Assembly (NCBI GenBank): GCA_964654545.1
Contig: CAZZIU010000007.1
Span: 1 to 64,000, forward strand
Direction of reading: 5' to 3'
DNA: 64,000 nucleotides
Source: JABMOV01 sp964654545
GTDB taxonomy: Bacteria; Fidelibacterota; Marinisomatia; Marinisomatales; JABMOV01
Shown: positions 16,720 to 25,508 of the stretch, in pieces
Numbering within the stretch: position 1 is the stretch's first letter
How the letters are laid out: each line of letters starts with the position of its first letter
Translations under genes and position numbers: made by a program
The notes under the pieces: model-generated
Told to the model about the DNA's origin: nothing
The model's database searches: none
What the model saw: the letters and a program-made list of their open reading frames with translations, nothing else

Positions 16720-18431
16720 CGTCGCTTTCTAGGTCTGGATTTACCAGATTTACCGGAATAGCGGAGATCACTTCCTTTCCGCTTTGAGGATCTTCCTTTT
16801 ACAGGTCTTTCCTGTGACAGTTGAACAACCAGGGTGGTTTCATCAAATTTTGTATTGTTTAAGGTCTTGATTACTGTGTCAGCCATTTTTGATTCAACAT
16901 CAAAAAAGGAAAACTTCTTCATAATATCTATTTTACCGATATTCACTTTTCCTGATGGCAAACTATGGTTAATCATTCCCATAAGACGTAGCGGATTCAA
17001 ATTATCCAATTTCCCAACATTAATGAACAGTCGCGTATAATCGGTTGAACTTGATCGCTGTCTTGATTTGGTTCTACTTTTCCGATCACCAGTCCTCGCA
17101 TCTTCCGATATATTGATATTTCTCGAATGCTTGTAATAATCCAAAAATCGATTGAACTCCGCCGAAACAAAGTGTTTTATCAATTCTTCACGATTTAACC
17201 ATTCCAGTTGTTCGTACACGGCTGGTAGAAACGGTGCAATCTGGTTTTCGTCAACCTCCACATTTTCGATTTTATCAATCAATGCAAGTAATTGACGCTG
17301 ACAGATGTCTCTGCCACTCGGTACCATTTCGCGGGTAAATGAAATCCCAAACCGTCTGCTGATATCCTTGATTTTACGTGCTTCGCGAGTATGAATTATG
17401 GCGATGGAAGTTCCTTTTTTTCCCGCTCTTCCCGTGCGTCCACTGCGATGAACATAGGTTTCATGGGCATCGGGAATATTATAATTGATGATATGTGTAA
17501 GGTCTTCCACATCGAGTCCGCGGGCTGCCACATCGGTGGCAACCAATAACTGCAATTGACGTTTCCGAAATCGATTCATGACCTCGTCGCGCTGGGTCTG
17601 AGACAATTCACCATGGATGGCATCTGCATTGTACCCATCATGAATCAACTTGTGTGCAATATCTTTGGTCTCTCGCCGTGTCCGGCAAAAAATAATACCG
17701 TAAATATCAGGCTGCATATCTGCAATTCGCTTCAAGACTTCGTAGCGGTCTTTGGCATGTGCCATATAATACAAATGGTTTACATTTTCAGCACCAATAT
17801 TCAGTGTTGATACGGATACCTGCAGTGTATTATGCATGTATTTTTTTGTGATTTTTAGTATATCATTGGACATGGTAGCTGAAAAGAGCAAAACCTGTTT
17901 TTCAGAAGGTGTTTTGGATAGAATTGCATCCAAATCCTCTTTAAATCCCATGGAAAGCATTTCATCTGCTTCATCGAGGACTAGCCGTTCAATGCGGTCT
18001 AATTTTAGTTTTTTTCGAGAAATTAAATCTTTGACACGTCCCGGTGTCCCGACGACGATTTGGGCATGTTTGCCCAGCTCACGTATTTGATTGTCTATAC
18101 TCGCTCCGCCATAGACTGCCACAATCCCAATGCCGTGTACATTTTTAGCGTACAATGATAATTCACGGGTAATTTGCATGCATAATTCACGGGTAGGACA
18201 TAACACAAGCGTTTGCGGATTTTTACTGGCTATATCTGTCAGTTGAATGGCAGGGAGACCGAATGCGGCTGTTTTACCTGTACCCGTTTGTGCTAGGGCA
18301 ATTATGTCCTGCCTAGATTCCAGCAAGTGAGGAATGGTTTTGGCCTGGATCGGTGTAGGTTCTGTAAACCCATATTGGTGGATGGCGCTAAGGATATTAT
18401 CCTGAAGGCCAAGCGTTGAAAAAGAATTCAT
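16716..18431 (-). CDS. DEAD-box ATP-dependent RNA helicase with DbpA-like RNA-binding domain
   Basis: Unwinds RNA, likely in ribosome assembly or cold adaptation. From the ATG at 18431 there are 571 residues: Q motif (FTEPTPIQ), motif I AQTGTGKTAAFG, PTREL, TPGRV, motif II DEAD in VLDEADEML, SAT, and the C-terminal HRSGRTGR. A DbpA-type RNA-binding fold follows near 465-540 (YTRLFINVGKLDNLNPLRLM), then a basic tail rich in Arg, Lys, Ser and Gly. The longer frame to 18473 lacks family similarity. The gene converges on the outer-membrane protein gene with overlapping stop codons. Confidence 0.92.
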   Translation of the reverse strand: MNSFSTLGLQDNILSAIHQYGFTEPTPIQAKTIPHLLESRQDIIALAQTGTGKTAAFGLPAIQLTDIASKNPQTLVLCPTRELCMQITRELSLYAKNVHGIGIVAVYGGASIDNQIRELGKHAQIVVGTPGRVKDLISRKKLKLDRIERLVLDEADEMLSMGFKEDLDAILSKTPSEKQVLLFSATMSNDILKITKKYMHNTLQVSVSTLNIGAENVNHLYYMAHAKDRYEVLKRIADMQPDIYGIIFCRTRRETKDIAHKLIHDGYNADAIHGELSQTQRDEVMNRFRKRQLQLLVATDVAARGLDVEDLTHIINYNIPDAHETYVHRSGRTGRAGKKGTSIAIIHTREARKIKDISRRFGISFTREMVPSGRDICQRQLLALIDKIENVEVDENQIAPFLPAVYEQLEWLNREELIKHFVSAEFNRFLDYYKHSRNINISEDARTGDRKSRTKSRQRSSSTDYTRLFINVGKLDNLNPLRLMGMINHSLPSGKVNIGKIDIMKKFSFFDVESKMADTVIKTLNNTKFDETTLVVQLSQERPVKGRSSKRKGSDLRYSGKSGKSRPRKRR

Positions 18432-18717
18432 AGTGTAGTTGTTTCCAATAATAATTTTTAAAAGATGAATCATTCAGGTTGTAACCAATCGAGGCACAAC
18501 ACTCGTTCATAAGGATGATTTAATTAAATAATTCTTAGATTTAGGAATGATGCTTGTAAGAGCAAAGAAAAGGGGAACGAATCGCTAAGGCTTTTCTATG
18601 GTTTAGATATTAATCGGTGATTAAATATCACAATTGAAGTTACGGCAATAAAGCTAAATAAATACGAATCAATTTCTTAAAAAGAAGTTTATGCGCTTTG
18701 CTTATCATTGATTGAAA
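18432..18717. other. Intergenic region upstream of the helicase
   Basis: A 286-bp A+T-rich gap. I see no coding frame, RNA gene or strong hairpin. It may hold a long 5' leader of the helicase mRNA, as occurs for cold-regulated DEAD-box genes, but nothing in the sequence demonstrates that. Confidence 0.4.
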
Positions 18718-19740
18718 TCAGTTTACGTGTTGCCAGGTTGCATCTACCAGGGAATTCACATCGTCCCAATTTCCCTGATTGACCCATTCGGCAATTTGAG
18801 GGGCAGTATTGACAAAGTTAACTTTTTTCGGTTTTCCATGCTCGAGCCAATAACTAGTCGTATTGATGTTCAGATCATTCATGGCTTGTCCATAACCCAA
18901 CCACACCAGAGCAGCCGCATTTGAAAATTGTTCAAATTGTCCAATTAATGGTTTCACCAGAATTTTTTTATTCAACATGAGCGCTTCACCGGGTAATTCA
19001 AAACCGGCGTTGCAAATCACACCGTTGCAGGTGGAAAGGTCATACTGAAAGCCTTCCCTGGAAAATGGCCGAATATGGACATTTTCATGATCGACTGGTT
19101 CCGGGACATCATGGTAAATGAAAAATTCATGAAGAATGAGTAGAGCAAAAAATTTCTTAATCTTCTCAAGATTCTCGAAGGGTAAATACACCAGTATTTT
19201 ATTGCTGATGGAATATTTCGCCGGTTGGATTTGGGGTAAAATGGGTGGCAGGATGGGAGAATTGTAATGGTGCCAATGCAAACCGATCTGGACATCCGTG
19301 GGGGCAAAATTATTCATAATAAAGTCAGAGACCAGGTTGGAATTCACTTTGGGAACATTATATTGAAATGCATATTGATGCCCAATGCCAATGGATGGTA
19401 TTTGATGTTTCCGTGCCAACCGACTGCTGATGGGTTCGTAGTCAGATATGACCAAATCATAAGCGGAAGCATCAATGTCAACTATGTTCCGCAAGAAGGT
19501 TATGGGTTTCTGTTGCGTCAGTGTTTTAAAATAATTGATGCGCCCGTTTTCTGAAATGAATGTCAATCCAGGTAAAATCATCTCTGTTTGCAGTTCATCG
19601 TCTTGAGGCGCATTGTAAGCTGATCTGCCGCTGATGATGACATCAACCGTGTTACCCAATTTGCGTAATTCTCTGACCATCAAGCGAGAGCGGGTGATAT
19701 GGCCATTTCCGGTTCCCTGCACCCCGTATAAAATATTCAT
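18718..19740 (-). CDS. MJ1255/VC2487-type glycosyltransferase
   Basis: 340 residues resembling the uncharacterised glycosyltransferase family founded by M. jannaschii MJ1255, related to MurG/GT28 type enzymes. The N-terminal GVQGTGNGHITRSRLMVREL is the diagnostic glycine loop and start of the first Rossmann domain. The C-terminal domain has CNGVICNAGFELPGEAL and KPLIGQFEQFSNAAAL, the nucleotide-sugar binding region. No signal peptide. It starts 2 bp after the stop of the PAP2 gene, so the two are co-transcribed downstream of phoU. Acceptor unknown; a glycolipid is one option. Confidence 0.82.
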   Translation of the reverse strand: MNILYGVQGTGNGHITRSRLMVRELRKLGNTVDVIISGRSAYNAPQDDELQTEMILPGLTFISENGRINYFKTLTQQKPITFLRNIVDIDASAYDLVISDYEPISSRLARKHQIPSIGIGHQYAFQYNVPKVNSNLVSDFIMNNFAPTDVQIGLHWHHYNSPILPPILPQIQPAKYSISNKILVYLPFENLEKIKKFFALLILHEFFIYHDVPEPVDHENVHIRPFSREGFQYDLSTCNGVICNAGFELPGEALMLNKKILVKPLIGQFEQFSNAAALVWLGYGQAMNDLNINTTSYWLEHGKPKKVNFVNTAPQIAEWVNQGNWDDVNSLVDATWQHVN

Positions 19741-19742
19741 GA

Positions 19743-20276
19743 TTAACCCAAAATCGAAAATCCAAGGAAAGCCGACCCGGTTCCCAATACGATTCCCGCA
19801 ACGATATCCGTTGGGTAATGGACCCCAAGATAAACCCGTGAATAACCCACGCCGGTCGCCCAGACAAAAAGGAAAAATTGTAGCGGCGGAATAAAAAATC
19901 CAAGGATGGTTGACATGAGAAAAGCCGACGCTGTATGACCGGACGGAAAGCTGAATTTGTCTGAAGGATTTACTATGGGAATAACGTCATTTAATTTTGA
20001 AAAAGGACGATCTCGCCGGATACTCTTTTTCAATATTTGATACATTGGTAATTCAATGATAAAAGCAAAAATCGTGATTTTCAGGAAAGTCCACGACCAC
20101 ACGGGAGCCAAAAGAAGTATCAATAGTGCCGTCAGCGCATATAAATATCCATCGCCGGATTTTGACAGGGTGTAGAAAACATTCCGCATAATGTTATGCC
20201 GGTAATATGAATTTGAAATGAGATAGAAGCCATTGGTGTCCCATTTCGTGATTTGATTAAACCAAATCCTGACCAT
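19743..20276 (-). CDS. PAP2-family membrane phosphatase
   Basis: 177 residues, about five membrane helices. The three phosphatase motifs are complete: KKSIRRDRP (KxxxxxxRP) near 82-90, FPSGH near 109-113 and SRVYLGVHYPTD (SRxxxxxHxxxD) near 145-156. Members dephosphorylate phosphatidate, phosphatidylglycerol phosphate or undecaprenyl pyrophosphate outside the membrane. It is clearly paralogous to the gene at 34223-34759; the two bracket the phosphate island. It is coupled to a glycosyltransferase gene. Substrate unknown. Confidence 0.88.
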   Translation of the reverse strand: MVRIWFNQITKWDTNGFYLISNSYYRHNIMRNVFYTLSKSGDGYLYALTALLILLLAPVWSWTFLKITIFAFIIELPMYQILKKSIRRDRPFSKLNDVIPIVNPSDKFSFPSGHTASAFLMSTILGFFIPPLQFFLFVWATGVGYSRVYLGVHYPTDIVAGIVLGTGSAFLGFSILG

Positions 20277-20321
20277 TGTTTGCCCTTAATTATTTGTTAA
20301 TTATTTCGGACAAAAATTCGT

Positions 20322-20343
20322 CACCGGATATGAGAATCCGGTG
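20322..20343 (-). terminator. Probable terminator of the pst-phoU operon
   Basis: An 8-bp perfect stem, CACCGGAT paired to ATCCGGTG, with a 6-base loop, 50 bp after the phoU stop. On the minus strand it is followed after a few bases by ATTTTTG, a short U-tract, so termination may be partial with read-through into the PAP2 gene. Confidence 0.6.
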
Positions 20344-20392
20344 TGGTAATCAATAGAAAAACAATAGGTTAATGTAGAGATATTGTTAGGAT

Positions 20393-21055
20393 TTAATCTG
20401 AGATACTGGTGTGGCGAACAATATCGCCATCAATCATATAAATAACATCTTCGGCGATATTGGTCGCATGGTCAGCCATGCGTTCCAAATAACGGGAAAT
20501 AGCCAAAACCTGCAACCATTGCGGTTGGTGGTAAGCATCATTGGCCAAAAATCCATGGATAATGTGATACATTTGCCGGTGAATTTCATCCACTTCATGA
20601 TCGCTGCCAATGACCTGTTCAGCCAATTCGGCATTTTTGTTCACCAATGAATCGAGTGCTTCCTTAATCATGAGTTGGACGGGTTTGGCCATATCAAAAA
20701 TCTGTTGCGGAATTTTAATATCCGGGTAATCGCTCAAATACAATGACCGTTCGGCGACATTGGTTGCCAGATCGCCAATACGTTCAAGATCGCTGTTAAT
20801 TTTCAATATGGAAACGATAAAACGCAAATCGGCGGCTACCGGTTGGTGCAGGGCCAAAACTTTGAGGCATTCCTCTTCGATTTCAATTTCTTTTTGGTCA
20901 ATCTCTTCATCATAATCAACCACCGAGGAAGCCAGGTTTCGGTCGTATTCGGTCAATGAATCAATGGCTTTTTGAACGCTTCCTTCAACCATGGATCCCA
21001 GGATCAGGAAATTGCGTTTTAACTGTTCAACTTCTCTTTCAAATAAAATTGTCAT
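20393..21055 (-). CDS. phoU: Phosphate signalling and transport accessory protein PhoU
   Basis: 220 residues from the ATG at 21055, which has GAGGCACCT before it; the longer frame to 21076 would start with TTG. It is two repeats of a three-helix PhoU bundle, each with the acidic metal-binding pattern (DEEIDQKEIEIEEECL, near 50-65, and DHEVDEIHRQMYH near 150-160), plus IGDLATNVAERS and MADHATNIAEDVIYM. PhoU links the Pst transporter to inhibition of the PhoR kinase when phosphate is ample. Last gene of the pst operon. Confidence 0.93.
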   Translation of the reverse strand: MTILFEREVEQLKRNFLILGSMVEGSVQKAIDSLTEYDRNLASSVVDYDEEIDQKEIEIEEECLKVLALHQPVAADLRFIVSILKINSDLERIGDLATNVAERSLYLSDYPDIKIPQQIFDMAKPVQLMIKEALDSLVNKNAELAEQVIGSDHEVDEIHRQMYHIIHGFLANDAYHQPQWLQVLAISRYLERMADHATNIAEDVIYMIDGDIVRHTSISD

Positions 21056-21068
21056 AGGTGCCTCAAAT

Positions 21069-21839
21069 TTAACCAAATCGGCCGGTTATATAATCTTCGG
21101 TTTGTTGTTTGTCAGGATTGGTAAAGATTTTTTCTGTTTCGCCATATTCGATGAGTTGGCCTTCGTAAAAGAAAGCGGTGTAATCGGATATTCTGGCAGC
21201 CTGCTGCATGTTGTGGGTGACAATGACGATAGTGTATTTGTCCCGGAGCTCCCGGATTAAATTTTCAATATGAGCAGTGGATTTTGGATCGAGCGCCGAT
21301 GCCGGTTCATCCATCAAAATGACTTCCGGTTCGACGGCCAAAGCCCTGGCGATACATAGTCGTTGTTGCTGTCCACCCGATAATCCCATGGCATTTTGAT
21401 CCAACCGGTCGGACACTTCCTGCCATAAAGCTGCACCTCGCAGGCTTTTTTCCACAACTTGTTCTAACTCAACGGTTTCTCTTATTCCATGAATTTTCGG
21501 TCCGTACGCCACATTTTCCCAGATTGATTTGGGGAATGGATTTGATTTTTGAAAAACCATTCCCACTTTTTTTCGCAGGGATACGATCGTAGCCGGCTGA
21601 TTACTTTGATATATATCTTTGCCGTCAATAAGGACTTTCCCTGTATGATGCGTGCCGAGAATAATATCATTCATTCGATTGAACATGCGCAGGAAGGTGG
21701 ACTTTCCACATCCAGATGGCCCAATTAATGCGGTAACTCTTTTTTCTGGAATTTGGAAATTGATATCGAAAAGCGCCTGGTTGTCCGAATAGAAAAAATT
21801 CAGGTTTTGCGCTTCACATTTAATTGTTTCATCTACCAT
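21069..21839 (-). CDS. pstB: Phosphate ABC transporter ATP-binding protein PstB
   Basis: 256 residues. Walker A is GPSGCGKST near 39-47, the ABC signature LSGGQQQR near 153-160, Walker B VILMDEPASALDP near 173-185 and the H-loop THN near 207. FQKSNPFPKSIWENVAYGP is the Q-loop region typical of PstB. It energises import of inorganic phosphate through PstC-PstA. It overlaps pstA by 7 bp and phoU follows 13 bp later. Confidence 0.96.
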   Translation of the reverse strand: MVDETIKCEAQNLNFFYSDNQALFDINFQIPEKRVTALIGPSGCGKSTFLRMFNRMNDIILGTHHTGKVLIDGKDIYQSNQPATIVSLRKKVGMVFQKSNPFPKSIWENVAYGPKIHGIRETVELEQVVEKSLRGAALWQEVSDRLDQNAMGLSGGQQQRLCIARALAVEPEVILMDEPASALDPKSTAHIENLIRELRDKYTIVIVTHNMQQAARISDYTAFFYEGQLIEYGETEKIFTNPDKQQTEDYITGRFG

Positions 21840-22681
21840 TTGTATTTCTTTCTGAAATGTCCTCTTAAAAAAATTGCAGTAAGGTTAAAAATGAGGACTA
21901 GGAATAAAAGGACCAATGCCGTTCCATATTGTTTTGGTAATACTTTTTCAAATTCAGGATGTTGTGTTGCTAATATATAAAGGTGGTAAGGCAAAGCCAT
22001 AACCTGATCAAATATAGATGTAGGTACACGGGGAAGATAGAAGGCAGCAGCTGTAAGCAAAATTGGAGCCGTCTCTCCCGCGGCGCGTCCGATGCCTAAA
22101 ATTGAACCGGTAAACATTCCCGGTAAAGCATAGGGAAGAACATTCTTATAAATGGTTTGCCATTGTGTGGAACCCAGGGCGAGACTGCTTTCACGCAATG
22201 CCATGGGTACTGCGCGAAGCGCTTCTTCACTGGAAACAATAATCGTTGGCAATATCATAAAGGCAAGAGTCAGGCTGCCAGACAAAATGGAGGCACCAAA
22301 CCCAAGAAATATCACAAATAAACCAAGTCCAAACAATCCGAAAACTATGGAAGGAACACCGGCTAAAGTGACGATGGATAACCGAACCATCCGGTTGAAG
22401 CGATCCTGATGAGCGTATTCAGTAAGATAAATCGCCGTAGCCATTCCTAATGGGATTGCCACAATAATTGCGCCGGATACCAAATAAACGGTACCAAGAA
22501 TAGCCGGTAGAATCCCACCTTCGGCACCGCCGTGTCGTGGCATTCCACTAAGAAATTCCCAGGTGATAGCCGGAGTACCGTGAATAATGATATCCAAAAG
22601 GATATAACCGATGACAATTACAATACTATAAGTAATGAGTCGTAAAATGTTGGTAGTGAGATATTCTTTAAATGCCTGCAT
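21833..22681 (-). CDS. pstA: Phosphate ABC transporter permease PstA
   Basis: 282 residues from the ATG at 22681, which overlaps the pstC stop (TGATG); an in-frame TTG lies one codon earlier. About six membrane helices. The EAA loop with the coupling helix is LRESSLALGSTQWQTIYKNVLPYALPGM, interrupted here as LRESSLALGS then TQWQTIYKNV. The family sequence GMATAIYLTEYA is present near 80-91. Inner-membrane half of the phosphate channel with PstC. Confidence 0.94.
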   Translation of the reverse strand: MQAFKEYLTTNILRLITYSIVIVIGYILLDIIIHGTPAITWEFLSGMPRHGGAEGGILPAILGTVYLVSGAIIVAIPLGMATAIYLTEYAHQDRFNRMVRLSIVTLAGVPSIVFGLFGLGLFVIFLGFGASILSGSLTLAFMILPTIIVSSEEALRAVPMALRESSLALGSTQWQTIYKNVLPYALPGMFTGSILGIGRAAGETAPILLTAAAFYLPRVPTSIFDQVMALPYHLYILATQHPEFEKVLPKQYGTALVLLFLVLIFNLTAIFLRGHFRKKYKW

Positions 22682-23544
22682 CAATGGGTCGAATATTTTT
22701 TAAGAAAACGTTGTGCAATCAAATTCAGGCCAAACGTGGTGAGCAATAGAACGATACCAACCCAGAAAAGTGCTGCATAATGGGAACTGCCAAAAGCGAC
22801 TTCTCCCATCTCGGCGGCGATTGTAGCGGTCATTGTGCGAACTGAATCAATGGGATTCAACGACATCCGGGCTGCGTTGCCCGTTACCATGAGGACGACC
22901 ATTGTTTCGCCCACAACTCGTCCCATCCCCAACATATTGGCTGCAATTATTCCCGGCAATGCCGCAGGAACCACAACCCTGAATGATGTTTGTAAACTGC
23001 TGGCTCCCAAGGCCAAACTGGCAGCTTTGTACGAACCAGGGACGCTCCGAATGGCATCCTCTGAGATTGAAATAACCGTTGGGATAGCCATCAGCGCCAA
23101 AAGCAGTGCGCCCGTCAATGCAGTAAGTCCCGTACTCAGTCCGAAGATATTTTTAATGAACGGACTGACAACGATAAGGCCAAAGAAACCAATTACGACC
23201 GATGGAATTCCAGCCAGAATTTCAATAAAGGGTTTCAGGATTTCACGTTCGACGGATGAGGCGAATTCAGCGATATAGATTGCGCCGATGACTCCAAACG
23301 GTATCATGATCATGGTTGCCAAAATTGTAACGAGGAAAGAACCAACCACCAATGGCGCAATGCCAAATTGCTCTTTGGTGAAAGAAACGGGAATCCAGCG
23401 GGCATCAAAAAGCCGACTCATTCCTGGTTCTGAGGCAAACGATATGGCTTCTTTACCAAGAAAAATAAAAATGAGCGCAACTACCAGAATACTGGTAGCT
23501 GCAGCCCACAATAAAATGCGGCGGATAAGATTATCTTTCCACAC
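22681..23544 (-). CDS. pstC: Phosphate ABC transporter permease PstC
   Basis: 287 residues with six membrane helices. The start is GTG at 23544; no in-frame ATG fits. GVIGAIYIAEFAS near 84-96 and the EAA loop (SYKAASLALGASSLQTSFRV, near 168-187) followed by VPAALPGIIAANMLGMGRV are typical of PstC. It pairs with PstA to form the channel. It begins 11 bp after the pstS stop in the same operon. Its C-terminus is a little shorter than E. coli PstC. Confidence 0.94.
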   Translation of the reverse strand: MWKDNLIRRILLWAAATSILVVALIFIFLGKEAISFASEPGMSRLFDARWIPVSFTKEQFGIAPLVVGSFLVTILATMIMIPFGVIGAIYIAEFASSVEREILKPFIEILAGIPSVVIGFFGLIVVSPFIKNIFGLSTGLTALTGALLLALMAIPTVISISEDAIRSVPGSYKAASLALGASSLQTSFRVVVPAALPGIIAANMLGMGRVVGETMVVLMVTGNAARMSLNPIDSVRTMTATIAAEMGEVAFGSSHYAALFWVGIVLLLTTFGLNLIAQRFLKKYSTH

Positions 23545-23555
23545 GTGAAAATCGT

Positions 23556-24407
23556 CTAATTAATCGGAACGTAACCGGTGCTTAAAACGATATTTTGTCC
23601 GGCCGGAGAAAGGCAAAAATCAATGATCTCTTTGATGGGTCCTTTTGGCTCTCCGTTAGTATAGAAATGCAGGGGACGTGAAATCGGGTAAGTGCCATCA
23701 ATACAAGTTGCAACCGAAGCCACAACGGCTGGTGATCCAACAGCGGGGATTATTTCCAGGGCTTTCACCCGATCGCCGGCTTCAACGGCATAACCCAGCC
23801 CAACATAGCCGATTGACCATTTATCCTGTGAAACCGATTGCACAATTGCCGATGTGGATGGCATGAGCATGGCTTTTTGTGAGTAGTCACGCTTACTCAT
23901 CACATGTTCCTGGAAAAAGACAAAAGTACCGGAAGACGATTCTCTTGATAAAATAACAATGGGTTGATCCGGCCCCCCGACTTCATTCCAGTTTGTGTAG
24001 GTTCCGGTGTAAATATCGCCAATTTGAGCCATGCTCAGCTCGTTGAGCGGGTTCTCTGGATTTACAACCACCGCAATGGCATCCCTGGCAACAACAATTT
24101 CATTTGGCTCAATGTTTTTGCTTTCCGCCTGGGAAATTTCTTTTGATTTAATTTTACGTGATGCGATGCAAATATCCGTTGTACCGTTCAATAGAGCAGC
24201 GATGCCGGTGCCTGAACCACCGCCGGTAACGGGGATTTCCACATCTTTGTGATCATTCATGTATGCTTCAGCCCAGTTGGATGCCAAATGGACCATGGTA
24301 TCAGAACCTTTGATCGTAATTTGGTTAATCTGAGCCTTTTGAGATTTGCCTCCACAGCCAACGATGAGCATGGCTGCCACAAAAGTCAAAAATAATTTGG
24401 TTTTCAT
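23556..24407 (-). CDS. pstS: Periplasmic phosphate-binding lipoprotein PstS
   Basis: From the ATG at 24407 (ribosome site AAGGGAATCAAA) the protein has 283 residues. The signal peptide ends in a lipobox AAMLIVGC, so it is probably membrane-anchored. The binding-protein fold shows ITIKGSDTMVHLASNWAEAY, GGGSGTGIAALLNGTTDICIA (S-G-T-G phosphate contacts) and SRESSSGTFVFFQEHV near 170. It captures inorganic phosphate for PstCAB. A Pho-box-like repeat lies 77-93 bp upstream. Confidence 0.94.
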   Translation of the reverse strand: MKTKLFLTFVAAMLIVGCGGKSQKAQINQITIKGSDTMVHLASNWAEAYMNDHKDVEIPVTGGGSGTGIAALLNGTTDICIASRKIKSKEISQAESKNIEPNEIVVARDAIAVVVNPENPLNELSMAQIGDIYTGTYTNWNEVGGPDQPIVILSRESSSGTFVFFQEHVMSKRDYSQKAMLMPSTSAIVQSVSQDKWSIGYVGLGYAVEAGDRVKALEIIPAVGSPAVVASVATCIDGTYPISRPLHFYTNGEPKGPIKEIIDFCLSPAGQNIVLSTGYVPIN

Positions 24408-24483
24408 TTTGATTCCCTTCAATTGGAAATTGTCGCGATTGAAATTTTTACGTGATTATTATCATGCGAAAATATCAGAGAAG

Positions 24484-24500
24484 TGTTAGGGAACTGTTAG
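24484..24500 (-). promoter_or_regulatory. Pho-box-like direct repeat before pstS
   Basis: On the minus strand CTAACAGTTCCCTAACA gives two CTAACA units exactly 11 bp apart, the helical spacing of PhoB-family sites. The same unit and spacing occur before phoB and before the TonB receptor. A GATATT at the right distance downstream could be the -10. Resembles the cyanobacterial CTTAACC-type Pho box more than the enteric CTGTCAT. Confidence 0.75.
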
Positions 24501-24539
24501 GAACCAAATATTATTTTGACTTTTTTTAATCGATATTAT

Positions 24540-25457
24540 TTAGATCGAGAATTGAAAATTTACGGTATAGACAGTTGTGTCGTCGTCACCATCTGGTTTG
24601 GAGTAACGCATGGTAGGCGCAATCGAAAGACTTTTGTGAGGATGATAAACAAAACCTGCCCAAATCCCCTGATCTTTTTCGTAACCATCAAATCGGCCGA
24701 AAATATCCAATGTGCCAAGGGTGTATTTTCCATAGAATACCATGAGGGTGGTTTTTTCATTCCCATTGGATTCGGATTCAAACTCAGCACCGACACGAAG
24801 CCCATTTATTTGATAGGCACCAAAACCGCCTGTTACGGTTGTCGGATCAATTGCGGTTGGTTCGTGGGAATATACGAGTCCCGCATTGTAACAATTGTCA
24901 TTTCCTAATTTTGCCGAACCAAAGGTAATATTGACAGATGTCTTTTTATAATTGTTTGTCTCAGGTGATTTATAGCCACCTCCGTTACTAATCATGACAC
25001 TATAATGGAACATAGATAATGAACTTGCATAACTGATTCCCATATCAGCCGAACTGGAATACTTATACAAATCCATAGGTGATTTTTCAATAAAACGGTA
25101 GCCCCAATTTTTTTCCTGGGTGCCAAACATATTCATTCCCTGCATTCCCATTGTCAACGTGCCGCCAAAAGTTTTCCAGGCCAGATTGGCATTTTTAATA
25201 TAAATGTACAATGCGGATTTTTTAGAGGTTGTATTAAAGGCAGTATCAATAGCACTAATGATATTTTCCCGACACGCATCCACCTGAAATTTGTAACTGA
25301 ATGCTTCGTCGACATTTTGTGAATAGGTAAAATAAGTTCTGGATAATTCAAAGGCGTCAGCTTTGTACTCAAAAAAGGTCAGTCCATTGATTTTAGCATC
25401 ATTTGCTAAAAGAATCCCTGTAATAAACAAAAAAATGATCATTTTCACCTGGTGCAT
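24540..25457 (-). CDS. Putative outer-membrane porin of the phosphate island
   Basis: 305 residues with a signal peptide (KMIIFLFITGILLAN) and a strand-rich body (SYASSLSMFHYSVMISNGGG, YNAGLVYSHEP, TTLMVFYGKYTLG) ending with an aromatic strand YTVNFQFSI, as expected of a small beta-barrel. Ribosome site GAGGGATAAT. The gene is directly upstream of pstS, where phosphate-selective porins are often found, so phosphate or anion entry is inferred. I do not recognise a specific OprP or OprO motif. An IS256 copy sits only 51 bp upstream of its start codon and may affect its promoter. Confidence 0.7.
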   Translation of the reverse strand: MHQVKMIIFLFITGILLANDAKINGLTFFEYKADAFELSRTYFTYSQNVDEAFSYKFQVDACRENIISAIDTAFNTTSKKSALYIYIKNANLAWKTFGGTLTMGMQGMNMFGTQEKNWGYRFIEKSPMDLYKYSSSADMGISYASSLSMFHYSVMISNGGGYKSPETNNYKKTSVNITFGSAKLGNDNCYNAGLVYSHEPTAIDPTTVTGGFGAYQINGLRVGAEFESESNGNEKTTLMVFYGKYTLGTLDIFGRFDGYEKDQGIWAGFVYHPHKSLSIAPTMRYSKPDGDDDTTVYTVNFQFSI

Positions 25458-25499
25458 ATTATCCCTCTGTGTTTTGTGTATTGGTTAAGTCTAAATACC

Positions 25500-25508
25500 C
25501 CAAATTAC
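25500..25508 (+). repeat. Left copy of IS target-site duplication
   Basis: CCAAATTAC directly abuts the left end of the insertion sequence and is repeated exactly at 26831-26839. Confidence 0.85.

Noticed and set aside
22835..23278. A 147-codon plus-strand frame inside pstC
   Set aside because: It is the antisense shadow of a well-supported gene, with no ribosome site or family similarity. Many similar long antisense frames were discarded for the same reason.
25458..25508. A Pho box before the porin
   Set aside because: CTTAACC and CAAAACA-like units are present but not at 11-bp spacing, so it fails the pattern seen at the other three sites.
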